Under the pieces are notes generated by a model. It did not search any database. It saw only the letters and a list, made by a program, of their open reading frames with translations, and was not told the origin of the DNA. Of a stretch of DNA of 64,000 bases, positions 16,940 to 25,146 are shown piece by piece. Source of the stretch: Bradyrhizobium sp. 21 (lineage in GTDB: Bacteria > Pseudomonadota > Alphaproteobacteria > Rhizobiales > Xanthobacteraceae); NCBI RefSeq assembly GCF_023073335.1, contig NZ_JADPJG010000015.1:339200-403199 (forward strand), given 5' to 3'. Numbering within the stretch: the first letter of the stretch is position 1; every line of letters begins with the position of its first letter. The position numbers were made by a program, and so were the translations under genes.

Positions 16940-16963
16940 CCCGCGACAGGAAGTTGTCCCCTC

Positions 16964-17554
16964 ATGAGCTCCACCGCCCGTCCGCTGGTGATCGCGACCG
17001 CCTTCGCCGCAAGCCTCGTCCTTGGGCTTCTGATCGTGTTCTGGACCATGGGCGGGATCAGCAAGGTGGCGCAGCCCGCCGCAATCGGCGGCCCATTCCA
17101 GCTCACCGACCAGAACGGCAAGGCCGTCACCGACAAGAACCTGAAGGGCAAGCCGACCCTGATCTTCTTCGGCTACACCCATTGTCCCGACGTCTGCCCG
17201 ACCTCGCTGTTCGAGATCTCGGAAGTGCTGCGCGCGCTGGGCAAGGAGGCGGACAAGGTCAATGCCGTCTTCATCTCGGTCGATCCGGAGCGCGATACGC
17301 AGGCCGCGATGAAGGATTATCTGTCGAGCTTCGACCCGCATCTCGAGGGGCTCTCCGGCGATCCCGCCGAGACCGCTAAGGTGATCACCGCCTACCGGGT
17401 CTATGCCAAGAAGGTCCCAACCAAGGACGGCGACTACACGATGGACCACACCGCGCTGATCTACCTGATGGACCGCGATGGCCGCTTCGTCTCGCCGTTC
17501 AACATGAAGCGGAGCCCGGAAGAGGCGGCGGCGGAGCTGAAGCGGTATCTCTGA
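16964..17554 (+). CDS. SCO1/SenC family copper chaperone
   Basis: 196-aa membrane-anchored thioredoxin-like protein that delivers copper to the CuA site of cytochrome c oxidase. One N-terminal membrane segment (residues about 9-28) is followed by the copper motif FGYTHCPDVCP with Cys74 and Cys78; the third ligand His162 is in MDHTALIYL. All three ligands are intact and length is normal. The oxidase operon it would serve (coxB-coxA and others) lies 40 kb downstream in the same window. Confidence 0.93.
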   Translation: MSSTARPLVIATAFAASLVLGLLIVFWTMGGISKVAQPAAIGGPFQLTDQNGKAVTDKNLKGKPTLIFFGYTHCPDVCPTSLFEISEVLRALGKEADKVNAVFISVDPERDTQAAMKDYLSSFDPHLEGLSGDPAETAKVITAYRVYAKKVPTKDGDYTMDHTALIYLMDRDGRFVSPFNMKRSPEEAAAELKRYL

Positions 17555-17657
17555 GGTTTACCGCTCCTGCAAGCGGGAGGGGGGAGCGCACCTTCACCGT
17601 GGCCATAATCGGCGCTCGCGTTCCGGGCGGGATGGTCTATAACGCCCTCCGATCCCA

Positions 17658-18617
17658 ATGACATTCGTTCATTTCCGGCCGATGGCTCCATCGCAACAGG
17701 CGAAATCGTCCAAATCTGCCCGTGGCTTGCTGGCCGGGCTGATCGTCGGCGTCTGCCTGCTCGCAGGCCTGACCTCCGCAAAGGCTCAGGCCCCGGCCAA
17801 GCAGCCTCCAGCAGCCCCGCAAGCGACGCCGCAGGTCGCGCCGCAGGCTGCCCCTCAGGCCGTGCCCGGCTTCTGGGACCCGCGGCGGCGGCCGGAGCGG
17901 CCGGATCTGTCGCGCCTGACCGTGATCCGCTTCCTGACCGAGACCGACTATCCGCCGTTCAACTATACCGGCGCCGACGGCAATCCGGCCGGCTTCAACG
18001 TCGATCTCGCCCGCGCGCTGTGCGAGGAGATCAAGGTCACCTGCACCGTGCAGATGCGCCGCTTCGAGACGCTGGTGGACGCGCTCGCCTCCAACCGGGG
18101 TGATGCCATCATCGCCTCGATGGCGGTGAGCCCGCAGCTCCGCGCCCGTGTCGATTTCAGCGATCCCTATTACCGCGTGCCGGCGCGCTTCGCCTCGCGC
18201 AAGGATGCGGTGATGCCGGAAATTCGTCCCGAATATCTCGAGGGCAAAAAGGTCGGCGTCATCGCCGGCTCCGCGCATGAAGCCTATCTCAAGGCGATGT
18301 TCACCGACGCCGAACTGCACGCCTATCCCAATGACGACGCGGTGCGGAGCGCTCTACGCAAGGGCGAGGTCGATTTCATCTTCGCCGACGCCATCTCGCT
18401 CGCGTTCTGGATCAACGGCTCCGATTCGGGCGATTGCTGCGCCTTCTCCGGCGGCCCCTTCGTCGAGAGCCGTTTTTTCGGCGAGGGCATCGGCATCGCC
18501 GTGCGCAAGGGCAACGACGTGCTGCGCCAGGCCTTGAACTGGGCCCTGTTCCGCGTCTGGGAGAAAGGCCGCTACACGGATCTGTGGCTGCGGTATTTTT
18601 CGGTGAGCCCGTTTTAA
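17658..18617 (+). CDS. Periplasmic substrate-binding protein (amino-acid type, SBP family 3)
   Basis: 319-aa protein. A membrane or signal segment (residues about 24-44) is followed by an unusual proline/alanine/glutamine-rich linker (residues about 45-68), then a family 3 bilobed binding domain: VIRFLTETDYPPFNYTGADG, NPAGFNVDLARALCEE, and DAIIASMAVSPQLRARVDFS with the conserved ligand-contacting arginines. No permease or ATPase lies next to it, so it may serve a transporter elsewhere or act as a sensor. The first ATG (17658) is used; MAPSQQ 8 residues later is also possible. Confidence 0.87.
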   Translation: MTFVHFRPMAPSQQAKSSKSARGLLAGLIVGVCLLAGLTSAKAQAPAKQPPAAPQATPQVAPQAAPQAVPGFWDPRRRPERPDLSRLTVIRFLTETDYPPFNYTGADGNPAGFNVDLARALCEEIKVTCTVQMRRFETLVDALASNRGDAIIASMAVSPQLRARVDFSDPYYRVPARFASRKDAVMPEIRPEYLEGKKVGVIAGSAHEAYLKAMFTDAELHAYPNDDAVRSALRKGEVDFIFADAISLAFWINGSDSGDCCAFSGGPFVESRFFGEGIGIAVRKGNDVLRQALNWALFRVWEKGRYTDLWLRYFSVSPF

Positions 18618-18640
18618 GCTGCGCGCGCCGCCCTCAATTC

Positions 18641-18745
18641 CCTCATCCTGAGGAGCTTGTGCAGCAAGCGTCTCGAAGGATGAAGGCCCCGCTGGTGGCC
18701 TCGCCCTTCGAGACGCGCGCGAAGAGCGCGCTCCTCAGGGTGAGG
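18641..18745. repeat. Fold-back intergenic repeat, CCTCATCCTGAGGAG family
   Basis: CCTCATCCTGAGGAGC at the left end is answered by GCGCTCCTCAGGGTGAG at the right; inside, GTCTCGAAGGATG and CTTCGAGACGCGC also face each other. A second copy with the same order lies at 53943-54054. It fills the gap between a binding-protein gene and lysS. Confidence 0.8.
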
Positions 18746-18815
18746 GTCTGACACCACCCCACAAAATTGCATTCTGCCCGGAAATCGCTATTTTCCGCGG
18801 CCCGGAGGCCCCTCA

Positions 18816-20459
18816 ATGTCCGTTATCGATCTTGCCGCGAACTCGAGCGATCTGCGTGCGCTCGCCGAACAATCCAACGCCTGGCCGTTCGAGCAGGCGA
18901 AGGCCATTGTCGCACGGCTGAAGAAAAGTCCGAAGGACGAGGTGCTGTTCGAGACGGGCTATGGCCCGTCCGGCCTGCCGCATATCGGCACCTTCGGCGA
19001 GGTCGCGCGCACTTCGATGGTGCGGCATGCCTTCCATGTGCTGACCGAAAACAAGATCAGGACGCGCCTGCTCGCGTTCTCCGACGACATGGACGGGTTT
19101 CGGAAAGTGCCCGACAACGTCCCCAACAAGGAGATGCTGGCCGCGCATCTCGGCAAGCCGCTGACGCGGGTGCCGGACCCGTTCTCCAACGAGTACCCGT
19201 CGTTCGGTCACCACAACAATGCGCGCCTGCGCGCCTTCCTCGATCATTTCGGCTTCGACTACGAGTTCGCGAGCTCGACCGACTATTATACGTCCGGCCG
19301 GTTCGACGCGACGCTGCTCAAGATGCTCGCGGCCTACGACAAGGTGATGGCGATCATCCTGCCGACGCTCGGCCCCGATCGCCGCGCCACCTATTCGCCG
19401 TTCCTGCCGATCAGCAAGACGACGGGTATCGTGCTGCAGGTGCCGATGATCCGCCGCGACGTCACCGCCGGCACGGTGACCTATGTCGACCCTGACACCA
19501 ACCAGGAGGTCGAGACGCCTGTGACCGGCGGCAACGTCAAGTGTCAGTGGAAGGCCGACTGGGCGATGCGCTGGGTCGCGCTCGGCGTCGACTACGAGAT
19601 GGCCGGCAAGGATCTGATCGACTCGGTCAAGCTCTCCGGCGCGATCGCGAAGGCGCTCGGCGCCACGCCGCCGGAAGGTTTTAACTACGAGCTCTTCCTC
19701 GATGACAAGGGCCAGAAGATCTCGAAGTCGAAAGGCAACGGCCTGACCATCGACGAATGGCTGCGCTACGCCTCGCCGGAATCGCTGTCGCTGTTCATGT
19801 ATCGCGAGCCGAAGGCGGCCAAGCGGCTGTATTTCGACGTCATCCCGCGCAACGTCGACGACTACCAGCAGTTCATCGACGGCTTTGCGAAGCAGGACGC
19901 CAAGCAGCAGCTCGGCAATCCGGTCTGGCATGTCCACTCCGGCCATCCGCCGAAGGTCGATATGCCCGTCACGTTCCAACTCCTGCTGACGCTGGTGTCG
20001 TCGTCGAATGCGGAGAATGCCGAGACGCTGTGGGGTTTCATTGGCCGCTACCGTCCCGGCGTGTCGCCGCAGACGCATCCCAAGCTCGACGCAATGGTCG
20101 GCTATGCCATCAACTATTACCGCGACTTCGTGGCGCCGACAAAGACGTTCCGTGAACCCACCGAGACCGAGCGCGCGGCGCTGCAGGATCTGCGCGATGC
20201 GCTGTCGCAGCTGCCGCAGGAGGCCTCCGCCGAAGAGATCCAGAACGTCGTCTACGAGATCGGCCGCCGCGAGCCGTTCCTCGACCAGGTCAAGAAGGGC
20301 AAGGACGGCCGTCCCGGCGTCACGCTCGACTGGTTCAACATGCTCTACCAGGTGCTGCTCGGCCAGGAGAAAGGCCCGCGCTTCGGCTCCTTCGTCGCGG
20401 TGTATGGCGTGCAGAACGCGGTGAACATGATCGACGGCGCGCTGGCGCGGAGTGCGTGA
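18816..20459 (+). CDS. lysS: Lysine--tRNA ligase, class I
   Basis: 547-aa class I lysyl-tRNA synthetase, the type found in archaea and many alphaproteobacteria instead of the class II enzyme. The HIGH-like motif is in GPSGLPHIGTFGE (residues about 50-62) and the KMSKS motif is KISKSKGNG near residue 300. SSTDYYTSGRFDATLLKML and EMAGKDLIDSVKLSG are further class I LysRS blocks. Length fits the bacterial form. Alone on its strand between two repeat elements. Confidence 0.96.
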   Translation: MSVIDLAANSSDLRALAEQSNAWPFEQAKAIVARLKKSPKDEVLFETGYGPSGLPHIGTFGEVARTSMVRHAFHVLTENKIRTRLLAFSDDMDGFRKVPDNVPNKEMLAAHLGKPLTRVPDPFSNEYPSFGHHNNARLRAFLDHFGFDYEFASSTDYYTSGRFDATLLKMLAAYDKVMAIILPTLGPDRRATYSPFLPISKTTGIVLQVPMIRRDVTAGTVTYVDPDTNQEVETPVTGGNVKCQWKADWAMRWVALGVDYEMAGKDLIDSVKLSGAIAKALGATPPEGFNYELFLDDKGQKISKSKGNGLTIDEWLRYASPESLSLFMYREPKAAKRLYFDVIPRNVDDYQQFIDGFAKQDAKQQLGNPVWHVHSGHPPKVDMPVTFQLLLTLVSSSNAENAETLWGFIGRYRPGVSPQTHPKLDAMVGYAINYYRDFVAPTKTFREPTETERAALQDLRDALSQLPQEASAEEIQNVVYEIGRREPFLDQVKKGKDGRPGVTLDWFNMLYQVLLGQEKGPRFGSFVAVYGVQNAVNMIDGALARSA

Positions 20460-20491
20460 GGCGCGCTGTAACAGCGTGATATTTCCGCATC

Positions 20492-20612
20492 GTCGTCCCG
20501 GCGAAGGCCGGGACCCATAGCCACCGTCGGAAGTGGTTACGGGGACTCGGAGTTCTCACTTCGCGCCAAACTTCTCCCTGTGGTTATGGGTCCCGGCCTT
20601 CGCCGGGACGAC
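20492..20612. repeat. Fold-back intergenic repeat, GTCGTCCCGGCGAAGGCCGGGACCC family
   Basis: The left arm, GTCGTCCCGGCGAAGGCCGG and following bases, and the right arm, GGGTCCCGGCCTTCGCCGGG and following bases, are near-perfect reverse complements about 70 bases apart, and each arm is itself a hairpin. Related copies are at 36365 and 38353, with a shortened one at 12243. It sits between the converging ends of lysS and the S24 regulator and may help end transcription on both sides. Confidence 0.85.
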
Positions 20613-20630
20613 ACTGAGAGCGCGGCGCCC

Positions 20631-21257
20631 TCACTGGCTCGCCCACACGATCCTTGCGATCCACGCCACCTCGCCCGCCGCCATCGTGCGGCCAGCCTGT
20701 GAGGCAGCGAGCGGCTGCAACTCCAGCGCCTTTGCCGTGCGGCGCGTCAGCGTCGCCACCGTCACTTCGCCCGCTCTGGTCTTCACCACCACGCGATCGC
20801 CTTTGCGGATCGGCGCGCCGGGTGAGACCAGGATGACGTCGCCGTCGCGATAGGCGGGCTGCAGCGCGTCGCCGGAAATCTGAAGCGCGAAGCCGTGGCT
20901 GTCCTCTGCGGTGGGAAGCGCAAATTCGCTCCAGCCCTTGCCGATAGGAAAGCCGGACTCGTCGAACGCGCCGCTCGCGCCCGCCAGCGGGAAGCCGAGC
21001 AGCGGCACCGCGCGGCCGTCGCCTGTCTCGTCGCCGACCAGCCTGGCAAAAATGTCGATCGACGAATCTGCCGCCGCCAGCGCTTTCGCGATCGATTCGG
21101 TCGAGGGCCAGCGCTCGCGTCCGTCGGGGGTGACGCGCTTGGACCTGTTGAAGGTGGTGGGGTCGAGCTCGGCGCGTTTGGCGAGGCCGGACGGCGATAG
21201 GCCAGCGCGCGCGGCCAGCCGATCCAGTGCGACCCAGATCTGGTCGTGTGTCAGCAT
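20631..21257 (-). CDS. S24 (LexA/CI-like) helix-turn-helix regulator with lost catalytic dyad
   Basis: 208-aa regulator. Residues about 4-70 form a small HTH domain (ARAGLSPSGLAKRAELDPTT) and residues about 85-200 a LexA/UmuD-type S24 domain. In that domain the nucleophile motif, usually G-D-S-M-x-P, reads ISGDALQPAYRDGD with Ala131 in place of serine, and the lysine motif, usually T-V-K, reads GEVTVATL with Ala168. The fold-forming DGD and KGDRVVVK parts remain. It therefore should bind DNA but not self-cleave. The start at 21257 (MLTHDQIW) is preferred; ATG at 21284 is also possible. Confidence 0.88.
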   Translation of the reverse strand: MLTHDQIWVALDRLAARAGLSPSGLAKRAELDPTTFNRSKRVTPDGRERWPSTESIAKALAAADSSIDIFARLVGDETGDGRAVPLLGFPLAGASGAFDESGFPIGKGWSEFALPTAEDSHGFALQISGDALQPAYRDGDVILVSPGAPIRKGDRVVVKTRAGEVTVATLTRRTAKALELQPLAASQAGRTMAAGEVAWIARIVWASQ

Positions 21258-21578
21258 CCTCTGCGCTTTGGCCTGCCTGACCATGGAAAGGTCCAGCCCG
21301 TCGCAACTCAGGAAAACTATCCTCAAATCAACCGGTTTTCCGTTTTTCGCGCAAGGGGTGGCGAGGAAAGCGTTTTCAAGCGAAGGGGATGCCCGGTTCG
21401 CGTGAAGAAAACGCGTCAAAACAAGAATTTAGAGCCCCGCTCCGATTTCATCGGAGCGGAAATGGCTCTAAGTCTTGAGTTCGGAGGGGGCGGCCATTAC
21501 GGTCGCGCCGGGTTTTGAAGACCCGTTCGAGACGAAAAAACCCAAAAGACTCAACGGGCAAACAGGGCTGCGGTAGCG

Positions 21579-21923
21579 GTGGTCAAGATCTACAAAATCT
21601 GTCCGGCCTCGGCCTGGCGCGAGGCGGAACGGCAGGGCGTCTATCGGGGCAGCGCGGACGACACCCGCGACGGTTTCATCCATTTTTCGACCGCCTCCCA
21701 GGTTCCGGAGACCTTGCGAAAGCATTATTTCGGCCAGCGCGCGCTGTTCCTGGTCGAAGTCGACGACGAGGCGCTGGGAGCGGGCTTGCGCTGGGAGCGT
21801 TCGCGCAATGACGAGCTGTTTCCGCATCTCTATGGCGAGCTCGATCTCGGCGCGGTGATTGCGGTGACGAACCTCAACATGCGCTCCGACGGCGGCCACG
21901 ATGTCCCGGAGCTTGCCCCGTGA
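21579..21923 (+). CDS. DUF952 domain protein
   Basis: 114-aa protein from a GTG start. DUF952 is a small conserved domain, seen here as IYKICPASAWREAE, DGFIHFSTASQVPET and ELFPHLYGELDLGAV. The histidines of FIHFS and FPHLYG are the conserved residues; the reaction is unknown. Its stop overlaps the pyrD start by 4 bases (GTGA), so the two are translationally coupled, an arrangement common in this group. Confidence 0.9.
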   Translation: MVKIYKICPASAWREAERQGVYRGSADDTRDGFIHFSTASQVPETLRKHYFGQRALFLVEVDDEALGAGLRWERSRNDELFPHLYGELDLGAVIAVTNLNMRSDGGHDVPELAP

Positions 21924-23017
21924 TCCGCGCTTTCGACGCTCTCTCGCTGCCGGTGCTGCGCTGGCTCGATCCAGAGGATGCCCATCGCCTGGCGATCCAG
22001 GGCCTGCGCTTCCTGCCGCCGGTCAAGCCGCGGCCCGACGATCCCAAGCTCGCGGTGCGGGCGTTCGGGCTCAACTTTTCCAATCCGATCGGCATGGCCG
22101 CGGGGTTCGACAAGAGCGCCGAAGTGCCGGATGCGCTGCTGCGGCTGGGCTTCGGCTTCGTCGAGATCGGCTCGGTGACGCCGAAGCCTCAGAGCGGCAA
22201 TCCGCGGCCGCGGCTGTTTCGTCTGGAGCGCGACGAGGCGGTCATCAACCGCATGGGCTTCAACAATGACGGCGCGGAGGTCGCGTTGCGTCGGCTCGCG
22301 GCGCGCGCGCAGCATGGCGGCATCGTCGGCGTCAATGTCGGCGCCAACAAGGACTCGCCGGATCGCGTCAATGACTACGTCAAGCTGATCGAGACCTTTG
22401 CGCCGGTAGCGAGCTACTTCACCGTCAACGTCTCCTCGCCGAACACGCCGGGCCTGCGCAATTTGCAGGAAGGCGCGCTGCTCGACGAGCTCCTGGCGCG
22501 CGTGATCGATGCGCGCGAGCGGGTGCGGCAGAAGGCCGGCGATACGCCGGTGCTGCTCAAGATCGCGCCGGATTTGAGCCTCGCCCAGCTCGACGACGTC
22601 GTGCAGGTCGCGCGCTCGCGCAAAGTCGACGGCATGATCGTGTCGAACACGACGATCGCGCGCCCGAGCACGCTGCGCGAGGCGACGCGCGCCAAGGAGC
22701 AGGGCGGCCTGTCCGGCCGGCCGCTGTTCCGCCTGTCGACGCGCATGGTCGCCGAGACCTATGTGCGCGTCGAGGGCGCCTTCCCCCTGATCGGCGTTGG
22801 CGGCGTGGACTCGGGTGGCGCGGCGCTGACGAAAATCCGCGCCGGCGCGAGCCTGATCCAGCTCTATTCGTCGCTGGTCTACAAAGGCCTCGGCCTGGTC
22901 GACGAGATCAAGCGCGACCTCAGCTCGACGTTGCTGCGCACGGGCCGGGATTCGCTGTCGGAAATCGTCGGCGCCGATGCGGCGACGCTCACGGCGGAAG
23001 ACTGGCCGGGGATGTAG
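21920..23017 (+). CDS. pyrD: Dihydroorotate dehydrogenase (quinone), class 2
   Basis: 365-aa FMN enzyme oxidising dihydroorotate to orotate in pyrimidine synthesis and passing electrons to membrane quinone. The N-terminal helices (residues 1-40) that bind the membrane are present, identifying class 2. Conserved blocks are NPIGMAAGFDK, GFNNDGAE, the catalytic-serine segment VNVSSPNTPGLR near 169-180, VSNTTIARP and IGVGGVDSGG. GTG start overlaps the DUF952 stop codon. Confidence 0.96.
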   Translation: MIRAFDALSLPVLRWLDPEDAHRLAIQGLRFLPPVKPRPDDPKLAVRAFGLNFSNPIGMAAGFDKSAEVPDALLRLGFGFVEIGSVTPKPQSGNPRPRLFRLERDEAVINRMGFNNDGAEVALRRLAARAQHGGIVGVNVGANKDSPDRVNDYVKLIETFAPVASYFTVNVSSPNTPGLRNLQEGALLDELLARVIDARERVRQKAGDTPVLLKIAPDLSLAQLDDVVQVARSRKVDGMIVSNTTIARPSTLREATRAKEQGGLSGRPLFRLSTRMVAETYVRVEGAFPLIGVGGVDSGGAALTKIRAGASLIQLYSSLVYKGLGLVDEIKRDLSSTLLRTGRDSLSEIVGADAATLTAEDWPGM

Positions 23018-23024
23018 GTCACCC

Positions 23025-23109
23025 GTAGCCCGGATCGAGCGCAGCGCAATCCAGGATTCTCTCCGCGAGCACGAAGGCCCCGGATTGCGCTGCGCTCGAT
23101 CCGGGCTAC
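23025..23109. repeat. Long fold-back repeat, GTAGCCCGGATCGAGCGCAG family
   Basis: The first 28 bases (GTAGCCCGGATCGAGCGCAG and following) are an almost perfect reverse complement of the last 28, with about 25 bases between. It lies between the convergent ends of pyrD and the MATE gene and could fold into one long hairpin in either transcript. Confidence 0.9.
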
Positions 23110-23116
23110 GACTCTT

Positions 23117-24442
23117 CTACGATTTCGAAAACGTCTTCCTGAACTGCGCCGGGTAGCGCGCGGCCTGCAAGCCGCCGCGCGCGACGTAGGAGGCAATCAG
23201 CGCGCTCCACAGTCCGGCATTGCCGAACGATTGCAGCGCCCACCATGCGGCGAGGAAGATCGCGAGCGAGGCCAGCATCAGATTGCGCATCTCGCGCGCC
23301 CAGGTCGCTCCGATATAGATGCCGTCGAAGCCGAAGGCGAACACGCCGGGAATGGGCGCGAGCACGACGAACGGCAGGAATTCGCGCGCGCTGCGGCGGA
23401 CAGCCTCGCTTGCGGTCATGAAATCGATCAGGTTCGGCCCGAATAAGGCGAACAGCACTGATACGACCAGCGCGAAGCCGAGCCCCCATAGCAGCACAAG
23501 CCGGGTGGAATCCGCAAACCCCTTGGCGTCGCGTGCGCCAAAGGTGCGGCCGCAGAGCTGCTGCGCCGCGTTGGCGAGACCGTCGAGGAAGAAAGCGCTG
23601 ACCAGCAGGAAGTTATTGAGAACCGAGTTCGCCGCCAGCGTGACGTCGCCGGCGCGCGCGCCCTTGGCGGTGAAGAACAGGAACACGGCGATCAGTGCCG
23701 CGGTGCGGATCAGGATGTCGGAGTTCACCGCCAGCAGCCGCATCAGTTTTGCGCGATCGAACAGCATTGCGCGGGGCACGGCGAAACCGCCGTCGGCATA
23801 GCGGCGACACACGATCACGCCGAGCAGAAAACCGATTGTCTCCGAGAGCAGCGCCGCGACCGCCGCGCCCGCAATGCCGGTTTCGTAGACCAGCACCAGC
23901 AGGATCGTCGCCACCATGTTGACGAGATTGATGACGATTTGGAGCCCGAGCGCTGGATTGGCGCGGGCTTGGCCGACCAGCCAGCCGAGGATGACGTAAT
24001 TGGCGAGCGCCAGCGGCGACGACCAGATCCGGATCATGAAATAGGTTTTGGCGGCGCGCGTCACGCCCTCGCTGCCGCCCATCAGATCGAACAGCCCGGC
24101 GGCCAGCGGCAGTCGCAGCATGATCAAGGCGACGCCGATCAGGCCCGCAACGATGAAGCCGCGCACCACGATCGCGGTCAGCTCGCGGGTCTCGCCGGCG
24201 CCGAGCGCCTGCGCGGTGAAGGCGAGCGTGCTCATGCGCAGGAAGCCGAACAGCCAGAACAGGCAATCGAAGATCACGGACGCCATGGCGACGCCGCCGA
24301 GCAGCGCGGCATCGTCCAGCCGTCCGATCGCCGTGGTCGACACCACGCCGATCAGCGGCGTGGTGAGGTTCGCGACCATCGCGGGACCTGCGATGGTGAA
24401 CACCTGGCGGGAGCCGACCTTGGGATGAACGGGGGCGTGCAT
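23117..24442 (-). CDS. MATE family efflux transporter (DinF-like)
   Basis: 441-aa inner-membrane protein with about twelve hydrophobic segments in two related halves, typical of MATE cation/drug antiporters. The opening FTIAGPAMVANLTTPLIGVV with TTAIGRL, and the second-half start LAVNSDILIRTAALIAVFLFF, follow the family pattern. The NSD and DGxxxxA blocks suggest the DinF branch. Natural substrate not predictable. The gene is convergent with pyrD and follows the DUF6460 gene with an 85-base gap. Confidence 0.92.
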   Translation of the reverse strand: MHAPVHPKVGSRQVFTIAGPAMVANLTTPLIGVVSTTAIGRLDDAALLGGVAMASVIFDCLFWLFGFLRMSTLAFTAQALGAGETRELTAIVVRGFIVAGLIGVALIMLRLPLAAGLFDLMGGSEGVTRAAKTYFMIRIWSSPLALANYVILGWLVGQARANPALGLQIVINLVNMVATILLVLVYETGIAGAAVAALLSETIGFLLGVIVCRRYADGGFAVPRAMLFDRAKLMRLLAVNSDILIRTAALIAVFLFFTAKGARAGDVTLAANSVLNNFLLVSAFFLDGLANAAQQLCGRTFGARDAKGFADSTRLVLLWGLGFALVVSVLFALFGPNLIDFMTASEAVRRSAREFLPFVVLAPIPGVFAFGFDGIYIGATWAREMRNLMLASLAIFLAAWWALQSFGNAGLWSALIASYVARGGLQAARYPAQFRKTFSKS

Positions 24443-24527
24443 CAGCTGCGTCTACCTGACCAGCCGCCCGATTGCACCATCGCGGCCGACATGACGCGCT
24501 TGCGCCGGCCGCGCACTCCCGAAAGCC

Positions 24528-24833
24528 TTAGCGGCCGCGCGGCGCGCCGAAAACGCGCATCAGCAGCCAGATCGGGATCACGATGACGGCGCCGAGCAGG
24601 AAGTAGCGCCACAGCCAGTTCACGGTATCGAAGCCGAGATCCCACAAGCGCTGGAACAGGAGCCGGATGCTGTTGATGATATTCCAGGGGTCGAAGCCGA
24701 TCGCCGCCAGCACGACGCCGACCAGGATCGAGAGCAGCACCAGGCGAAACGCGACCGCCAGCGGCGAGCCGCCGAGAAAGCGGTTCAGGCCGTCAGTACG
24801 GCCGGCCGGCAAATCTCTGACGTCGTGGGCCAT
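24528..24833 (-). CDS. DUF6460 small membrane protein
   Basis: 101-aa protein with two membrane segments (residues about 27-48 and 75-95). FDPWNIINSIRLLFQRLWDLGFDTVNWLWRYFLLGAVIV is characteristic of the alphaproteobacterial DUF6460 family; the function is unknown. A strong ribosome site (AAGGAG) precedes the ATG. Confidence 0.85.
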   Translation of the reverse strand: MAHDVRDLPAGRTDGLNRFLGGSPLAVAFRLVLLSILVGVVLAAIGFDPWNIINSIRLLFQRLWDLGFDTVNWLWRYFLLGAVIVIPIWLLMRVFGAPRGR

Positions 24834-24985
24834 CGCAAAAAACTCCTTGGGCGGATTCGAGCCCCATTATAGGGCACGGCGAGGCAGATGGGGAACCCGC
24901 ATCCCGGCGTCAATCGGCTTACGGGAGTTTAATTCGCGCAAGCGCGCCAAAGCTTCGATTTGGGTGCGCTGTTGGCTGAGGGCTC

Positions 24986-25107
24986 CCTAACCTCTCCCGC
25001 TTGCGGGAGAGCTCGCGCCGAAGGCGCGGGTGAGGGCTCTCTCCTCTTGGGGAATCCCAATGCAGAGACACCCTCACCCCAACCCTCTCCCGCAAGCGGG
25101 CGAGGGG
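24986..25107. repeat. Fold-back repeat, CCTCTCCCGCTTGCGGGAGAG family
   Basis: A compact hairpin CTCTCCCGCTTGCGGGAGAG at the left is followed by GCGCCGAAGGCGC, GGTGAGGG, and later by CCCTCACCCCAACCCTCTCCCGCAAGCGGG. Copies with the same order are at 30194 and 42238, and the core hairpin alone is at 10284. The rest of the 313-base gap (24834-25146) shows nothing else. Confidence 0.85.
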
Positions 25108-25146
25108 GCGCATCGCCTTCGTGGCGGCAATCGAGCCTCATCACCT

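Noticed and set aside
20492..20612. Possible CRISPR-like array of GC-rich repeats
   Set aside because: The repeats are single inverted pairs between genes, not directly repeated units with spacers, and no cas genes are present.
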